Of a stretch of 64,000 nucleotides of DNA, positions 23,385 to 32,197 are shown in pieces. Numbering within the stretch: position 1 is the stretch's first letter; every line of letters begins with the position of its first letter. This stretch comes from CBDBLK01 sp965215445 (lineage in GTDB: Bacteria; Bdellovibrionota; Bacteriovoracia; Bacteriovoracales; Bacteriovoracaceae), in assembly GCA_965215445.1 (NCBI GenBank), contig CBDCDT010000002.1, positions 1,488,001 to 1,552,000 of the forward strand, read 5' to 3'. The notes under the pieces are model-generated. The model was not told the DNA's origin and did not search any database. It saw only the letters and a list, made by a program, of their open reading frames with translations. Made by a program: the position numbers and the translations under genes.

Positions 23385-24869
23385 ATGATGAAATCTACGA
23401 CTAAAAAATTGTCAGAACTCAAAGGACTTTCGTCTCGTCTTTTGGCAACCTTGGATGAGGTGGTTTTTTTCTCTGAACTGGGAAAGTACTTTTCCAAGAT
23501 TTTTCCCATCGACCAGGTTTCCGTCTATCTGGTGCGGGAGAAAAGTGTTTGCCTGCTTCCGAAAAAGAATAAAAAAGGCGTTTCCGCCAAAGAAATCGGC
23601 ATGGAGAAAACCGAAGGCTGGCCGGTTGGCCACGTTGTTCGCACCCGGCGCCCTTACTTTTGTAACGATGTAGCGCGGGACCCTTTGCTTGGCCAAATGC
23701 GGGTTCAAGAGGGAATTTTTTCCGAGCTGGCGATGCCGATTATCCATGACGGAGAGGTGATGGCGACCATCCACCTTCAATGTAAAACCAGCAAGCATAA
23801 ATTTGACCGGGAAGATGTGGCCAGAGCAGGTCATATCCTGTCTCAATTGGAAATCCCATTGGCCAATATCAAAAAGTATTTGAACATCAAAAATCTTCAT
23901 CACTCACTTTTAAAACAGGTCGAAAAATACCAGGAGCAAAACCGCATTCAAAGTCCAAATAGTGATGCCGATGCTTCTGACCCCTCTGGACTGAACAAAG
24001 ACAAAAAAATTATTTGTAAGTCTCAGGCGGTGAAAAAAGTCCTGCGGACGGCGGATAAAGTTGCCGCTACAGATGCCACCTGTTTATTGGTGGGAGAAAG
24101 GGGAGTGGGCAAGGAAATGATGGCCCGACACATTCACTATTTGAGTTCCCGTGCACACAGGCCTTTTATTGTGGTGGATTGCTCCGCCCTTGAAGAAAAG
24201 GCATTGAGCGCTAAAATTTTTGGTGAAAAACCGGCCAATAAAAAAACGCTGGCCAGTCCGGGACTGCTTGAAATGGCCAAGGGGGGAACCTTGCTTTTAA
24301 ACCACGTCGAGTATTTGGGACGGGCCTTGCAATCGGAAATCAACGCTTGCATGAGTCAGCGCCGTTTTGATGTGAGAATGATGGCCGCTTCCAACGTGGA
24401 TTTAAAAACGCTTATGGAGCAGGGGAATTTTTGTGAAAAATTGCTCTTTGCTCTCAGTACGATGATTTTGCGGGTTCCTTCATTGCGTGAAAGATTGGAA
24501 GACGTGGCCATTTTGGCGACTCATTTTCTCAACGAAGACCGTGGGGCCGGGGAGCAAAAATCTCTTTCGCCCAGCGCTATTGCCTTGCTGCGCAAATATC
24601 ATTGGCCCGGCAACGTCAGGGAGCTTCAGAGTGTTATCAAGAGGGCCTATATCTTGTCAGACGGCATCATTGTCGAAAAAGGCCACATCGTAGGGGTTCA
24701 TCTGGAAGAGGGTAACCAAGAGGAGCCGTTTCGCGAGCAGACTTTGGACGAGGTCATCAAGGGCCATATTCAGGCCACTTTGGAGTATCTCGGGGGAAAT
24801 AAAACTAAAACCGCCAAGGTACTGGGAATTACGGTGAAAACCTTGTACAATAAGCTGCGTAACTGTTAA
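23385..24869 (+). CDS. GAF-AAA+-Fis regulator with degenerate sigma54-activator domain
   Basis: 494 residues: GAF-type sensor (about 18-165), AAA+ domain (about 205-400) and Fis-type HTH (about 460-494, GGNKTKTAKVLGITVKTLYNKL). Walker A is intact (GERGVGKE, 237-244). Walker B reads GGTLLLNHVEY instead of the usual GGTLFLDEI, the GAFTGA loop that touches sigma54 is replaced by EKPANKKTLASPG, and the Arg of the usual FRxDLxxRL segment is gone (FCEKLLFAL). It probably binds DNA and a ligand but cannot remodel sigma54 holoenzyme, so it may be a repressor or antagonist. Confidence 0.85.
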   Translation: MMKSTTKKLSELKGLSSRLLATLDEVVFFSELGKYFSKIFPIDQVSVYLVREKSVCLLPKKNKKGVSAKEIGMEKTEGWPVGHVVRTRRPYFCNDVARDPLLGQMRVQEGIFSELAMPIIHDGEVMATIHLQCKTSKHKFDREDVARAGHILSQLEIPLANIKKYLNIKNLHHSLLKQVEKYQEQNRIQSPNSDADASDPSGLNKDKKIICKSQAVKKVLRTADKVAATDATCLLVGERGVGKEMMARHIHYLSSRAHRPFIVVDCSALEEKALSAKIFGEKPANKKTLASPGLLEMAKGGTLLLNHVEYLGRALQSEINACMSQRRFDVRMMAASNVDLKTLMEQGNFCEKLLFALSTMILRVPSLRERLEDVAILATHFLNEDRGAGEQKSLSPSAIALLRKYHWPGNVRELQSVIKRAYILSDGIIVEKGHIVGVHLEEGNQEEPFREQTLDEVIKGHIQATLEYLGGNKTKTAKVLGITVKTLYNKLRNC

Positions 24870-24913
24870 AGAGCAGGCAAAACGAAGGGATCGTTGCGCT
24901 AAATGAGGTATAT

Positions 24914-25147
24914 GTGAGCAGCAAAATGATGGTGGCCAAAAGCGAAGAAAAGGATGCCGCCGCCGAAGTAGCAAAAAATTCTCTTTCGGCCTTTCACAAG
25001 TCGACAGAACTGGAACAGTTTTACCGTTTTGTTCACGATAATGGATTGAGAAAAGAGGCCTTTTCCGCTCTCGAATACGTCAAAGGGCGAGTGGCCTTGC
25101 CCGAAAAAAAGAAAAAACGGGGTTATAAAAGGGCCAAAAAGTCTTAG
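24914..25147 (+). CDS. Small basic hypothetical protein
   Basis: 77 residues from GTG 24914, five bases after GAGG. A helical core (ELEQFYRFVHDNGLRKEAFSALEYVKGRVALP) is followed by a very basic tail (KKKKRGYKRAKKS), suggesting nucleic-acid contact. It lies 44 bases after the regulator and 30 bases before the HD gene. Family unknown. Confidence 0.6.
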   Translation: MSSKMMVAKSEEKDAAAEVAKNSLSAFHKSTELEQFYRFVHDNGLRKEAFSALEYVKGRVALPEKKKKRGYKRAKKS

Positions 25148-25177
25148 GGCCTTTTGTCACGATATTTAAGGGGCGGC

Positions 25178-26620
25178 ATGGAAAGGCCATTCATTATTTT
25201 TGATCCCCTTTACGGTTTTATTCACCTGACTCCCGTGGAACGGGAAATCCTGCACTCTCCTTTTTATCAAAGACTGAGATGGATTAAGCAACTTGGTTTT
25301 AGTTGTTACGTCTTTCCGGGTGCGGAGCACTCCCGCTATGGCCACTCCATAGGAGTCACGCATAATGCCCATCTCATTTTAAACTCTCTCGGCCGGGCCG
25401 CAAGCGATGAAGATTTGATGAATCCCGATTGCCGTTCCCGGGAAAAGATGTATCACCAGGCGGTGCGGCTGGGGGCCTTGATGCACGATCTGGGAACCTT
25501 TTGCTTTTCTCATACCACCGAGGCGGCCTACGTTAAGTTTGGGGAGACGACAAAGCATAAAAGCGGCAAGGGACTTTGGGACGACCACGAAAACCTGGGT
25601 TCTTTTATCATCAAAAATACCGACTACGCCGGCGGCATTACCTCTATTCTCAAACGCTATGGCCACGATCCGCAAATTATTTCCAACCTGGTCAAGGGCA
25701 CTCATTCTTCAGTGATGGCCAATCAAATTCTCCACTCTGAAATTGATTGCGACCGGATGGATTACCTTTTGCGTGATGCCCACTACACCGGCCTTCAATA
25801 CGGTTCCTACGACCACGATTACCTGCTCTACCACTTTAAGGCCTGTCGAATCGAAGGGCACGATATTCTCACCGTCAAACACAATGCACTCCACTGTGTG
25901 GAGGATTTCTTGTGTTCCCGCTTTGCCTGGTATTCCCAGGTGATCCGCTCTCCTCGCGGGGCCAAATACGATGCCATTGCCGAACAATTGTGTTCTTATT
26001 TTCTGCAACAGGGATGGATTTATCGCTATAGCGATTTATTGGATATGATTCAAAACCGACCTGTGCATTTTTGGAGATTTAACGACGGGTATTTTATGAA
26101 TCTGGTTCATCAGCGCTATACGGAGGGAAGTTTTGACAAAGTTCCGGCGATCAAAGACATGGCCGAAACGCTTTTATTCTTTAAAATTGCCAGGCATGTG
26201 CGTTGCCCGGAATTTGACCAGCGCCTGGTCAATCAGGACGACGTAGAGGAAAGTCAAAAAAACTACCAGGATGCTCTTTCCAAAATGAAGCAAATTGAAA
26301 ACCTGCTGCAAAAAGAGGGTGGTGAAAGTGATTGGATGATTGGCGATCTTCCCACCAAAGAAATCATTTTTATTAAATCCTACAAGTCCATCGTCCGCGA
26401 CAAAGGCCCATCGCCTTTGCTTCACCAGCGTGACCCAGTCAAAATTTCTTACGAAAATGGAGACGTCAAAGTTCTGGCCGAAGTCCAAAACAGTATCATC
26501 TCCAAACTGCACCAAGTGGGCAATTTTATTCCCAACGTGTTTGTCAACCAGTCGGCCTACGATCTCTTGGTTAAACGAGGCCTTACCGAAGATGTCCGCC
26601 CCAGCGAACAATTACAGTAA
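25178..26620 (+). CDS. HD-domain phosphohydrolase (dGTPase/SAMHD1-like)
   Basis: 480 residues from ATG 25178, which has AAGGGG upstream; TTG 25154 would add eight residues. N-terminal IFDPLYGFIHLTPVEREIL and QRLRWIKQLG are typical of the YwfO/SAMHD1-like branch. Metal ligands: His51 (GAEHSRYGHSIG), His103-Asp104 (LMHDLG) and an Asp in EIDCDRMDYLLRDAHYTG. The family expectation is hydrolysis of dNTPs or related nucleotides in the cytoplasm. The stop codon lies at the edge of a palindrome-arm remnant. Confidence 0.88.
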   Translation: MERPFIIFDPLYGFIHLTPVEREILHSPFYQRLRWIKQLGFSCYVFPGAEHSRYGHSIGVTHNAHLILNSLGRAASDEDLMNPDCRSREKMYHQAVRLGALMHDLGTFCFSHTTEAAYVKFGETTKHKSGKGLWDDHENLGSFIIKNTDYAGGITSILKRYGHDPQIISNLVKGTHSSVMANQILHSEIDCDRMDYLLRDAHYTGLQYGSYDHDYLLYHFKACRIEGHDILTVKHNALHCVEDFLCSRFAWYSQVIRSPRGAKYDAIAEQLCSYFLQQGWIYRYSDLLDMIQNRPVHFWRFNDGYFMNLVHQRYTEGSFDKVPAIKDMAETLLFFKIARHVRCPEFDQRLVNQDDVEESQKNYQDALSKMKQIENLLQKEGGESDWMIGDLPTKEIIFIKSYKSIVRDKGPSPLLHQRDPVKISYENGDVKVLAEVQNSIISKLHQVGNFIPNVFVNQSAYDLLVKRGLTEDVRPSEQLQ

Positions 26621-26632
26621 CTGCTCACACTT
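26617..26632 (-). repeat. Palindrome-arm remnant at a convergent gene junction
   Basis: On the minus strand AAGTGTGAGCAGTTAC, 16 of 16 identical to the element arm. It covers the stop of the HD gene and abuts the stop of the convergent outer-membrane gene. Confidence 0.65.
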
Positions 26633-27343
26633 TTAGTTGCCGAACAAAAAGAATTTAAGTCCCGCCATAACTCTGTGCCGGATGCGGGGTTCGAGGTGAA
26701 GAGTTTTTATACTGCCAAAATCTCCCCGGCCAAAGCGGAGCATACGGTAACCTACGTCTAATTCACCGCGATTAAAAAGGTTTAAAGAAATACCTGCACC
26801 TATTTGCTGGGTATATGTCCAATCCATGGAAGCAGCGCCTTCGTTGCTTGATTCAAAGACCCCCTCCAATTTAACGGTATAGTCGAGAGTGGTATGGCCT
26901 CGCCCCAAACCCGCTCCGGCGTACAAATCCCACCCGTCGTTGTCGAGCACGTTGTACCAGACACTGCCTACATAGTTTACGGTTTGTATCTCGCCACTGA
27001 TGGAAAAGCGTTGGTTGATTTCATACAAGTCCATCGTCCTTCCGTTGTAGTTGACGTAGTAAATATCTTGTACGTTGGGGGCATCCCAAAGAAAGCTAAA
27101 CTCCGTTCGGAGGCGGCCCTTTTTGTACCCGAACATGATTTCTCTGTTATCGTCTTCGGAGAGGGTGGCGCGTTCCCTGTTGTTTTTGGAGCGCACGTCA
27201 AATTCGATATTGGTTTCGATGGCCCTGCCCATTCCCTGACCGAAATAAAAAATACCCGGTGACGTTTCTTCTTCGTCGGCACTTGCCGGATAAATGGTCA
27301 TCAAGAGAAGAGAAAAGAGAAGTGTCCAGTTCAAGAGTTTCAT
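26633..27343 (-). CDS. Outer-membrane beta-barrel protein
   Basis: 236 residues. Signal peptide (LLFSLLLMTIYPASADE), alternating amphipathic strands (GVFESS..., TYTQQIGAGISLNLFNRGELDVGYRMLRFG) and a final strand VMAGLKFFLFGN resembling an OmpW/OmpA-like barrel. No ligand can be inferred. Its ATG overlaps the end of the upstream gene by four bases. Confidence 0.75.
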   Translation of the reverse strand: MKLLNWTLLFSLLLMTIYPASADEEETSPGIFYFGQGMGRAIETNIEFDVRSKNNRERATLSEDDNREIMFGYKKGRLRTEFSFLWDAPNVQDIYYVNYNGRTMDLYEINQRFSISGEIQTVNYVGSVWYNVLDNDGWDLYAGAGLGRGHTTLDYTVKLEGVFESSNEGAASMDWTYTQQIGAGISLNLFNRGELDVGYRMLRFGRGDFGSIKTLHLEPRIRHRVMAGLKFFLFGN

Positions 27344-27939
27344 AAGGCCTCCTTTTCAACGGGAATTCCGTATTGGTTAATGAAATCAGTAAATTCTTCG
27401 AGTATGCGCTGGTTGCTTTTGTCCTGACTGGTAAAGAAACCTATCTTGCCGCCTTTCCCAATAGTGCCGGTGAGGATTTGGGTTTCAAATTCGCGGTAAT
27501 GGCCTTTGGTGCGTCTGTTGTCTGAGGCAAGGCGATTTCCATAAACAGATAGAGAACCTGAGCCAAGGCCCAATCCGATTGCCGCGAAAGTTTTTCTGTA
27601 TTTTGCGTAGACTACGGCCGTAAGAACGGCCAGACCAAATCCCGTTATCAGGTATATATTGGGTTGAGTGGACGCAGGATTTTGTCGGGACGCGATTTCG
27701 TCCAGAAAGGCCTCGAGGTGAGTGGCCGCAACTTCGGCCACGATGGGGCATTTATCGTTTTCGGACGAACAGGCGTGAATCAAAAAGGATTTGTTTTGCG
27801 TACTTTCGAGGCGGTAAAAACCTCCTTTGGGAGGGATGTCTAGCGACGGCAATTCCTCCGCCAAGGCGCTATTGAGGGGAAGAACCAGCGCATAAGCGAG
27901 AATTGTTATTGAACGGGTAAATCTGTTGAAAAGTCCCAC
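27340..27939 (-). CDS. Exported protein, paralogue of the 62063-62632 product
   Basis: 199 residues from GTG 27939 (AGGAAA lies six bases upstream); TTG 27942 is possible. A signal peptide ends near ALAEE. A short extracytoplasmic domain with two Cys (IHACSSENDKC) is followed by two central hydrophobic helices (IYLITGFGLAVLTAVVYA, FAAIGLGLGSGSLSVYG). The C-terminus EFTDFINQYGIPV matches IFTDFLNQYGIRP in the gene at 62063. Function unknown. Confidence 0.65.
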   Translation of the reverse strand: MGLFNRFTRSITILAYALVLPLNSALAEELPSLDIPPKGGFYRLESTQNKSFLIHACSSENDKCPIVAEVAATHLEAFLDEIASRQNPASTQPNIYLITGFGLAVLTAVVYAKYRKTFAAIGLGLGSGSLSVYGNRLASDNRRTKGHYREFETQILTGTIGKGGKIGFFTSQDKSNQRILEEFTDFINQYGIPVEKEAL

Positions 27940-27961
27940 CAAATTTCCTTTTAAACTGACA

Positions 27962-27990
27962 GTCTAAAGAAGCGGTTTGAGTAAAGTCAA
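27962..27990 (-). promoter_or_regulatory. Possible promoter for the 27939 gene
   Basis: TTGACT (27990-27985), 17-base spacer and TTAGAC (27967-27962) on the minus strand. The -10 is poor. Confidence 0.3.
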
Positions 27991-27995
27991 GGGTT

Positions 27996-28763
27996 TTAAG
28001 ATGACTTGAAGTAATTTTCCACCACTTGTTCGCTTTTGGAATTTCTTGCGGTGGTGACGGGGTCGTCAAAGTGAATGCGGTTTGTCCAAAGGCACAAGTA
28101 GTCTGGTAGCTGCGCTTTTTGCAGGCAGGTGGGATGGCAATCTTCCATAATTTGAATATACGCTTTTTGCCCGAAAAAAAATTTGCTGATGATGGGGGCC
28201 AAAACCTGATTTTCAAACCTTAAAGGGGCAAGGCCTAATTTGAGCAAAATTCTAAAAACTTTGGATTCCACCGTGCCAAAGGAGAAGGCCTTTTTGATGC
28301 CAAAGTCGCAGGTGTAGTAAAACCACAGAGGGTAGATGAGTTCTAGTAATGCAATGCGGTTTTTTAGAGAGAGGCGCGGTTCTATGGCCAGAGAAGAAAT
28401 ATAGGCCATTTGGTGGTCGTGATAATTGTCCTGCGTTAGAGTTTTTTGAAACGCCATGGAGTGGATTTCGGAATTGAGGCGGTCGACCATGGTGATGCCG
28501 GGAAGTTCCACATTGTATTGCTTGCAGCGTTCCACAGTGACGCATTTGAAGGCCATCACCGGCCCAATGTCGTTTTTCTTCCATTCTTTGGCGAGGATGA
28601 CGTGAGTGCCGTAATAGTCGGTGTGGTCGAGGGGCATGGTGCGATTTGAAAAAGACTGGGTATAGGCCCTCTTTTTGAGGGAACAAAGCGGGCCGAGCAA
28701 ATTTTCGACGAGCGGGTTTTCGATATTGGCCACAATGTTGTCGATGACAATAAGTCTTAGCAT
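27996..28763 (-). CDS. GNAT-like acyltransferase homologue (tentative)
   Basis: 255 residues from ATG 28763, immediately after the methyltransferase stop. The middle has a GNAT-like flow: VMAFKCVTVERC, MAYISSLAIEPRLSLKNRIALLELIYPLWFYYTCDFGIKKAFSFGTVES, then RILLKLGLAP, similar to N-acyltransferases of the autoinducer-synthase type. Assignment is weak; no signal peptide. Tight coupling to a methyltransferase suggests joint modification of a small molecule or lipid. Confidence 0.45.
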   Translation of the reverse strand: MLRLIVIDNIVANIENPLVENLLGPLCSLKKRAYTQSFSNRTMPLDHTDYYGTHVILAKEWKKNDIGPVMAFKCVTVERCKQYNVELPGITMVDRLNSEIHSMAFQKTLTQDNYHDHQMAYISSLAIEPRLSLKNRIALLELIYPLWFYYTCDFGIKKAFSFGTVESKVFRILLKLGLAPLRFENQVLAPIISKFFFGQKAYIQIMEDCHPTCLQKAQLPDYLCLWTNRIHFDDPVTTARNSKSEQVVENYFKSS

Positions 28764-28764
28764 T

Positions 28765-29535
28765 TTAAGGTTTAACTCCCGTAATGATGTGTTTTTCAAA
28801 CCAATACCTGTTGTTCATATCCCGGCAGGCGGCGAGATAGCTGCGGACAAATTGAGCGGCCTTTTGTTTACTTCCGTAAATTTGAATGAGTTGGGGCATA
28901 CTTTGCTCAAACCTGCGTTGGTTGTTGTTCACCTCTAAATTTCTGTGTTCGGGATTATCAAAGTCGCACAAAATGCGTTTGTGGCCAGCGATTTTAAATC
29001 CGGCACGAATGAGAAAAGCGGGCACTTTGAGAGCGACGTCGAAATCGCAGGCCCAGTTTTTTTTCAGCAGTTCAAGTTGGCCTTCCAGTTGGGAATCGTT
29101 GACCTCCAATCCCAATATCAAGTGGTAGGAATCGATGATTCTCACACTTCCCCGCTTTGCGAGGATGCGCCAAATTTCCCTGGTCGTCAGTTGAGGGGAC
29201 TCTAAATGCTGGTACAGGGCGCGGGCCAAGACAAAATCAAAGGATTCGTTTTGGAAGGGAAGTTCATTTGTGTTGGCACAAATAAAAGAGCAGTTGGGTA
29301 AAGTGCGTGCCTTGGAAATTCGTTCTCGGGAAAAATCCAGACCTACAAAATGTGCACGGGGAAATTTCTGTGCCAGATAGTTGGTAATTTCACCGTTTGC
29401 ACAGCCTATATCCAATACCCTTGCGTTAGCGGGAATTTCAAAATCGGTCAATTCTTTGCGGTAATCGTAGGCCGGAATCTGGTTTTGCAGATTCAGTCTG
29501 GTGGACTCCCGGGAAGATTCTGTAGCATAACTCAT
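28765..29535 (-). CDS. SAM-dependent methyltransferase (class I)
   Basis: 256 residues. Motif I VLDIGCANGEI, acidic strand-2 end HFVGLDFS, and post-motif ELPFQNESFDFVLARALYQHLESP are standard for the Methyltransf_11/25 type. Substrate unknown. Followed directly by the acyltransferase-like gene, so the two form a small operon. Confidence 0.85.
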   Translation of the reverse strand: MSYATESSRESTRLNLQNQIPAYDYRKELTDFEIPANARVLDIGCANGEITNYLAQKFPRAHFVGLDFSRERISKARTLPNCSFICANTNELPFQNESFDFVLARALYQHLESPQLTTREIWRILAKRGSVRIIDSYHLILGLEVNDSQLEGQLELLKKNWACDFDVALKVPAFLIRAGFKIAGHKRILCDFDNPEHRNLEVNNNQRRFEQSMPQLIQIYGSKQKAAQFVRSYLAACRDMNNRYWFEKHIITGVKP

Positions 29536-29642
29536 AGAGGCTTTATGCTTTTAAAACATATTAATGTCAAATAAAAATCAAATTTTCTGCTTATGACTTG
29601 ATGCGTATTGGCGAAAAGAGTCTTTTTCAAGTAAAAATTTCC

Positions 29643-30854
29643 ATGTCTTATCGAAGAAAAATCTTTCTGCGATCAGTTATCTTCCTCTTTTCCAGTTTGG
29701 GGCCTGTTTGCGCCGATGTTTTGGTCGCCATCGTCGATACTGGTGTTGACACAAAGCATAGAGAGATTGCTCCCCATCTCAGGGAGGAACTTCCGATGGA
29801 GCGTTCCGAGGAGTCTTTTCTCGACAACTTCATTGACGATTCTCTGACCGTTCAATGTTACCACGGGGAAGAGTGGGATTATTTGAATTTGAGATTGTGG
29901 GCGGGTTGGGCCGTACAAACCGAGATGGAAAGGAAGCTGCTAAGGAAAGCACAGCGAAACTCCCGGTTTTTTGCACGCTTGACGGAGTGTATGCATTTTC
30001 TCCACGGAAGCCACATGGCCGGTATTGTTCTCGAAGGCCAAAGTTTGGAAGTCAAAATTGTGCCGGTAAAATTGCCCCTGGTGACCAATGGAAATAAAAC
30101 TTATTATTTTATCTCCAATTTTTTGTTGTCCGAAGAGGAGACGCTCTCGCAAGCAAAGGCCGAAGCGTTTTTAGTCTCTCTGGCGCAGGCCCTGGTCGAA
30201 TTTGAAATCCCGAAAGCAGTGGCCGAATATTTTGACAAACACCAAATTGCGGTGGCCAACAATGCCTTTGTGTTTGGTTATGACTACGCCTTGCGAGTGT
30301 TGCAGATTCTGATCGGTTACCGAGGGGATATTTTTCCGATAAGCAAGGCCCACGACAACGCTCTTGTTTTATTGAAAGAATTGCTGAATCAAGTGCACTC
30401 GAGGTATGTTGCCTCCGCTCCGAAAACACTCTTTGTCTTTGCCGCCGGAAATACAAATCGGCGCAATAATGACGAAACGGTGGTTATCCCCGCCAATATT
30501 CGGGCGGCCAACGCCATTACCGTGGGGGCGGTGGATTTGAAGGGAAGTGGAGTGGCCGAATATTCCAGCTTTGGCGTACAAACTGTAGATGTTTTGGCCC
30601 ATGGAACTGATGTTCGTTCGAGCATCCCCCAGAACAAATATTTGAGATTGAGTGGAACTTCCCAGGCCGCCGCCACCGTCTCAAACCTGGCCGCTCAAAT
30701 CAAAACCATCAACCCCAATCTCAGCGCGGAAAAAATCAAGGCCATCATTTTAAAAACCGCCACCATCTATAAATCGCTTAAAGACAAAGTGGTCAGTTCC
30801 GGCGTGGTCAATCGCCGGCGCGCTTTGCAAATGGCCATCGACAGTTTGCCATGA
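29643..30854 (+). CDS. Secreted subtilase (S8 peptidase)
   Basis: 403 residues from ATG 29643, which gives a signal peptide (IFLRSVIFLFSSLGPVCAD); starts at 29598-29601 would add 14-15 residues. Complete triad: Asp in AIVDTGVD, His in HGSHMAGIV, Ser in LSGTSQAAATVSNLAA, plus the oxyanion Asn in FAAGNTN. About 90 residues separate Asp from His, a lineage-specific insertion, with another long helical insertion before the Asn. Overlaps the U32 gene as ATGA. Likely an extracellular or periplasmic protease. Confidence 0.9.
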   Translation: MSYRRKIFLRSVIFLFSSLGPVCADVLVAIVDTGVDTKHREIAPHLREELPMERSEESFLDNFIDDSLTVQCYHGEEWDYLNLRLWAGWAVQTEMERKLLRKAQRNSRFFARLTECMHFLHGSHMAGIVLEGQSLEVKIVPVKLPLVTNGNKTYYFISNFLLSEEETLSQAKAEAFLVSLAQALVEFEIPKAVAEYFDKHQIAVANNAFVFGYDYALRVLQILIGYRGDIFPISKAHDNALVLLKELLNQVHSRYVASAPKTLFVFAAGNTNRRNNDETVVIPANIRAANAITVGAVDLKGSGVAEYSSFGVQTVDVLAHGTDVRSSIPQNKYLRLSGTSQAAATVSNLAAQIKTINPNLSAEKIKAIILKTATIYKSLKDKVVSSGVVNRRRALQMAIDSLP

Positions 30855-32053
30855 AGTGGGTGCTTCCCATTCAATGGGAAGAGGACGCAGGCGCTGTTTT
30901 TGCCTCAGTCTGCGACGAAGTGATTTTAGGTTGCCGGGATTTTTCGCGTTTTGGACAACTGGACTGGCAGACCTGTATCTCTTTGGCAAGGCAAGCAAAA
31001 CAAGATTCCAAAAAGGCGATTTTCGCCTGGGATGTCTTGATGACGGAAAGGCAATTGGAACACTTGTCGGGCAAATTGGAAAATGCCGACATGGAAGACT
31101 TTAGTGCCATTCGCGTTCAAGACCTCGGCGCACTTTCCTGGTTGCAGCGACACCGCCCCCAAACAGAGATTCACCTCTTGTTGGAACACGGGGGGCACAA
31201 CTTGAAAGCGATCAAGGGATGGGGCGCACGGGTGGGGAGGCAACTCAAGCGCATGGTTTTTTCTCCCCAGATTCCTCTGGAAAGGTTTAAAGAATTTATC
31301 GCTTTGGGGCGTTCTCTGGAGGTGGAAACTGAACTTTTGGTTTTAGGCCCACTGCTTTTGTTTTCCAGTCCCCGCCGACTGCTCGCCTCGCACATGGAGG
31401 AGGAAAATGTTGAAGACGGGCCTTTGACTTTGTTGGCAGACAGCTTGGAAAGTCCCCACAAAAACTTTGAATTGGTGGAAAACGCCTGGGGAACCTTTAT
31501 GTTTCATCCCAAGGACTTGGGCCTAGTGGATACCCTGCCGGAACTTGAGCGAGCGGGTCTTGCGGCCGTGCGCTTTGATTTGTTCGAGTTTTCCAAGGAA
31601 CAGCAGAGGCGCAATCGCCCGATAAATCTTATTTCCAAAATCAGGCGCGCTTTTGAGGATGGGGCCACCTCGGAGCAATTGGAAAACCTCTTGCGACGGG
31701 AATACCCCCACCCCTTTATGAAAGGCCTGTTTGGGGCCAATCGCTCTGAGCGGCCTTTTGTCAAACTCAAAAACCAACACATTTCCGAGAGAGGCCCACG
31801 CTTTGTCGGCAGCGTGGTGGAGGTCGCCAAAAAGGCGCACATAGCGATTTATGTGCGTGATTCGAGGCGGCCCTTGTGCTTGGGTGACAGGCTCGAATAC
31901 CGCACACCCGAGGGCAGAATTTGCGAGGGAAAAGTGTTGTGGCTCAAGGATTCTTCCGGCCGCGACCTGCGCGAATGTCACCAGGGAGAGGTCGCCGTTT
32001 TAAACCCGGTTTCGGGCATTTCCGTCAAAACTGCCGTCTACTGGCAATTGTAA
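30851..32053 (+). CDS. Peptidase U32 family protein
   Basis: 400 residues. Family features: an N-terminal barrel-like region with repeated short strands, LLVLGPLLLFSSPRRLLASHMEEENVEDG in place of the usual Cys-bearing signature, and a C-terminal beta-barrel domain (FVGSVVEVAKKAHIAIYVRDSRRPLCLGDRLEYRTPEG) as in the RlhA/TrhP group. Those relatives act in RNA hydroxylation rather than proteolysis, but few of the expected Cys ligands are seen here. Coupled to the upstream subtilase by overlap. Confidence 0.75.
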   Translation: MKWVLPIQWEEDAGAVFASVCDEVILGCRDFSRFGQLDWQTCISLARQAKQDSKKAIFAWDVLMTERQLEHLSGKLENADMEDFSAIRVQDLGALSWLQRHRPQTEIHLLLEHGGHNLKAIKGWGARVGRQLKRMVFSPQIPLERFKEFIALGRSLEVETELLVLGPLLLFSSPRRLLASHMEEENVEDGPLTLLADSLESPHKNFELVENAWGTFMFHPKDLGLVDTLPELERAGLAAVRFDLFEFSKEQQRRNRPINLISKIRRAFEDGATSEQLENLLRREYPHPFMKGLFGANRSERPFVKLKNQHISERGPRFVGSVVEVAKKAHIAIYVRDSRRPLCLGDRLEYRTPEGRICEGKVLWLKDSSGRDLRECHQGEVAVLNPVSGISVKTAVYWQL

Positions 32054-32197
32054 AGACTTGGGAATTGCTCAGTCATGCGGTGCGATTTTGGAATTTGGAT
32101 TTTCTTTTAAGAGAACTAATTGAGAATTATCAGAAGGCCCGTACTTTTTGCTCCCGAGCTTGCAAACCCTTGCCCAAAGGGTTAGCTTCGCTCCACA

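Noticed and set aside
32165..32196. Leader of fni with a 7-bp hairpin (AACCCTT/AAGGGTT) and a stretch resembling the palindromic element (TTAGCTTCGCTCC)
   Set aside because: The similarity to the element is about 12 bases and could be chance; the hairpin has no T-run, so neither was called.
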